From contig JANLTU010000004.1 of the NCBI GenBank assembly GCA_031363085.1, forward strand, positions 1-64,000: a stretch of DNA of 64,000 nt. The letters run 5' to 3'. The notes beneath the pieces are model-generated. The model searched no databases. It was not told where the DNA came from and was given only the letters and a program-made list of their open reading frames with translations. The DNA comes from UBA6921 sp031363085. GTDB lineage: Bacteria > Pseudomonadota > Gammaproteobacteria > SG8-11. Below, in pieces: positions 62,292 through 64,000 of the stretch; position 1 is the stretch's first letter, and every line of letters starts with the position of its first letter. Position numbers and translations under genes: made by a program.

Positions 62292-62762
62292 ATGTTTCGA
62301 AAACTGATTTGTCTTTTCGTTGTATTGATGGGGTTCAGCGCCACAACTCACGCTTTTGGACTACTTGGAAACGAAGTATCCATCGGGATGGCAACGCCTG
62401 CGCCGAACGGGTTGTCCGCTAAATTTTGGATGTCGCGCGAAACTGCGGTTGACTGGTTTTCCGAATGGGATACCACGAACAAGCACTTTCAATTTCATGC
62501 GGATTATCTTACGCATGACTTTCAACAGCTTGAAATGGAAGGCGCAACCATGCCGCTATATTTTGGCTTCGGTCTCCGCTTGCGCACCACGGAAAGCTCG
62601 GCCACGCAAATTGGTATTCGCATCCCCATTGGCGTGAGCTATCTGTGGAGCACTGCGCCGATTGATTTTTTTGCTGAAGTCGGGCCGCGTGCCAACATTA
62701 TCCCCCAAACCAACTTTGCGGTGGATCTTATGATCGGCCTACGCTACCGTTTTATCCCCTAA
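62292..62762 (+). CDS. Unknown small exported, barrel-like protein
   Basis: This 156-residue protein has a signal peptide ('LICLFVVLMGFSATTHAFG'). The remainder alternates polar and hydrophobic residues, as in short outer membrane beta-barrels: 'HFQFHADYLTHDF', 'MPLYFGFGLRLRT', 'QIGIRIPIGVSYLW', 'PIDFFAEVGPRANI' and a C-terminal 'DLMIGLRYRFIP' with terminal aromatic residue. AGGA lies 12-15 nt before the ATG. I do not recognise a named family. An outer membrane location is inferred from the pattern. Confidence 0.65.
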   Translation: MFRKLICLFVVLMGFSATTHAFGLLGNEVSIGMATPAPNGLSAKFWMSRETAVDWFSEWDTTNKHFQFHADYLTHDFQQLEMEGATMPLYFGFGLRLRTTESSATQIGIRIPIGVSYLWSTAPIDFFAEVGPRANIIPQTNFAVDLMIGLRYRFIP

Positions 62763-62775
62763 AAGCCTGCTAATG

Positions 62776-63159
62776 TTATGCACCGTTGAATTGCGGGTTG
62801 ACCATCGAGCGTGACGCCATGAAGAAGATTACGTTGTTATTGGCGTTACGAGGATCGAACTTGATGCCCATGCGATAAGCGTCTGCCGATTTGGCACTCT
62901 GCTCGCCCCGTGCTCCTGCAACGTTGCACCACATCACTCGGCCTTCCACGGCAATTTTCCAGTCTCCGGCACTGAAAACCATATCGACTGGAGTTCCCAC
63001 TTCCAGCGGCTCGGACAACTTAAGGCCGACTCCCGATACGGACACGTCGCAGACCAACGTGGAGTCATAGCTCTTGTCTTGCGCCTGTAGACAAAACGTC
63101 CCGTTCACTTCTTCGAGTTGGATATTTTGACGTATGCTTTCACGCGATTCAGCTAACAT
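62776..63159 (-). CDS. PilZ-domain c-di-GMP-binding protein
   Basis: This 127-residue single-domain protein has both c-di-GMP motifs of PilZ: RxxxR (Arg6-Arg10, 'RESIR') and DxSxxG (Asp38-Gly43, 'DVSVSG'). The later strand 'VEGRVMWCNVAG' and 'YRMGIKFD' complete the barrel. It should bind cyclic di-GMP and act as a receiver for motility, attachment or enzyme control. It stands alone and is convergent with the barrel-like protein gene (13 nt between the stops). Confidence 0.9.
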   Translation of the reverse strand: MLAESRESIRQNIQLEEVNGTFCLQAQDKSYDSTLVCDVSVSGVGLKLSEPLEVGTPVDMVFSAGDWKIAVEGRVMWCNVAGARGEQSAKSADAYRMGIKFDPRNANNNVIFFMASRSMVNPQFNGA

Positions 63160-63449
63160 GACCGTACTCCTGTAAATTTGCTTAAGTTATGGGAGTCCCC
63201 ACCGGGTTGTCAGTGAGGGGGTATAGCCGGTGACTGACTTAAAGAATCTACAAAATTGATGCCAACACAGAAGAGCGCTTTAATGCCGCGCTATTCGTTA
63301 TCTGTCCGACTAAACGCGGCAGGCAACGGCGGCGGCTTGCGATTAAACGTCAAGATTGTGTCGCAAAATACGTCTTTATTGACCAGTTGTTGACACTTAC
63401 ACTTGGGTTGTCGGTCGATCACACTAACGGTTACATAGGATTCCTAGCA

Positions 63450-64000
63450 TGCGTACAACAAGGTCTTGGTTACAACTGGCGCTACTGTTTTGTGTCGCGG
63501 CGTACACGAACGCTGGTGCTGATCCGTTGGCCCCTGGAATGGTTATGGTGGCAACCGCGAATCTGCAAGGTACTAGCTTTGAGAAGTCGGTAATTTTAAT
63601 CACCCAGCACAGCCGACAAGGCACGCTTGGCATCGCTATTAACCGCCCCGCTCATCGCAAGCTTGGCGAATTTTTTCCCGACTTCAGCGCAAAGACTGGC
63701 AGCCAGCCGTTGTATTTAGGCGGGCCGGTACACCCGCTCGCGCTGTTGGTGCTGGCGCGCACCAAGGCACGCGATGGCTGGATTCCGGTAACCGCAGACA
63801 TTTCCTTTACCGGCGGCCCAACGGCGGAACGCTTTCTAAAGCAAGCACAAACCGAACTGCGTGACTCAAAGCATCGGGTATTCGCCGGTTACACCGGCTG
63901 GGCGGCGGGTCAACTCAAGCAGGAAATTCAGCGTGGCGACTGGCTGACCGTAATGATCGACCCGGATACCCTCTTCAACAACGAAACTGAACGAACCTGG
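63450..64000 (+). CDS. YqgE/AlgH-family protein with signal peptide, cut by window edge
   Basis: The frame starts at ATG 63450 and is open to the end of the window (183 codons seen). A signal peptide ('WLQLALLFCVAAYTNAGA') precedes a YqgE/AlgH (DUF179) domain: 'FEKSVILITQHSRQGTLGIA', 'YLGGPVHPLALLVL', 'FAGYTGWAAGQLKQEIQRGD'. Ordinary YqgE proteins are cytosolic and start directly at the domain, so the exported form is unusual. The biochemical role of the family is not established. The gap of about 290 nt before it shows no clear gene. Confidence 0.88.

Overview
The window reads as chromosomal DNA from a gammaproteobacterium, most likely an uncultivated sulfur-oxidising or sulfite-tolerant lineage. 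The evidence is the gene order def-fmt-rsmB-DUF4390-ntrY-ntrX-trkA-trkH and lgt/thyA/folA/apaH, a split class II ribonucleotide reductase with NrdR boxes, and the sulfite dehydrogenase genes soeABC and sorAB. Coding density is high and base composition is moderately GC-rich throughout. I saw no rRNA, tRNA, CRISPR array or prophage. Species-level identity cannot be read from the sequence.

Layout. 1-5.5 kb (minus strand): an ECF sigma factor with its membrane anti-sigma protein (cut by the window edge), a duplicated scrap of that anti-sigma gene, the stub of an exported protein, and an MMPL/RND exporter with a LolA-like periplasmic protein. A TetR regulator follows, and two near-identical 22-bp candidate operators flank it. 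5.7-13.6 kb: housekeeping genes (lgt, VOC protein, thyA, folA, apaH, dtd, pip, typA). 13.7-19.8 kb: an orphan ModA-like binding protein, a periplasmic DsrE-like protein, B12-dependent metH and a rhodanese. 19.9-20.6 kb: a REP-associated tyrosine transposase (RAYT) with a perfect 15-bp inverted repeat beside it. 20.7-32.5 kb: a lipid A-type acyltransferase, a Sel1-repeat protein, and the long minus-strand operon def to trkH. Its NtrX-like regulator lacks the sigma-54 contact loop, and fmt seems to start at CTG. 32.6-41.3 kb: LysM protein, xthA, SH3 protein, prlC, srkA and the split B12-dependent ribonucleotide reductase nrdJa/nrdJb. 41.3-43.6 kb: paired NrdR boxes, a sigma-32-like promoter, a small heat-shock protein and a DegP/DegQ protease.

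43.8-53.8 kb is the most distinctive part. A dihaem RoxA/MauG-like lipoprotein is divergent from the cytoplasmic sulfite dehydrogenase genes soeABC. These are followed by a second, periplasmic molybdenum sulfite dehydrogenase (sorA with cytochrome sorB) and by moaA for the molybdenum cofactor. Sulfite could thus be oxidised on both sides of the inner membrane, feeding the quinone pool and cytochrome c respectively. A two-hairpin repeat lies between soeB and soeC.

53.8-64 kb: a dienelactone hydrolase-like protein, a periplasmic binding protein paired with a hybrid histidine kinase (GAF, HisKA, HATPase, REC, HPt), glycogen phosphorylase, two exported proteins of unknown function, a PilZ protein and a YqgE/AlgH-like protein with a signal peptide that runs off the right edge.
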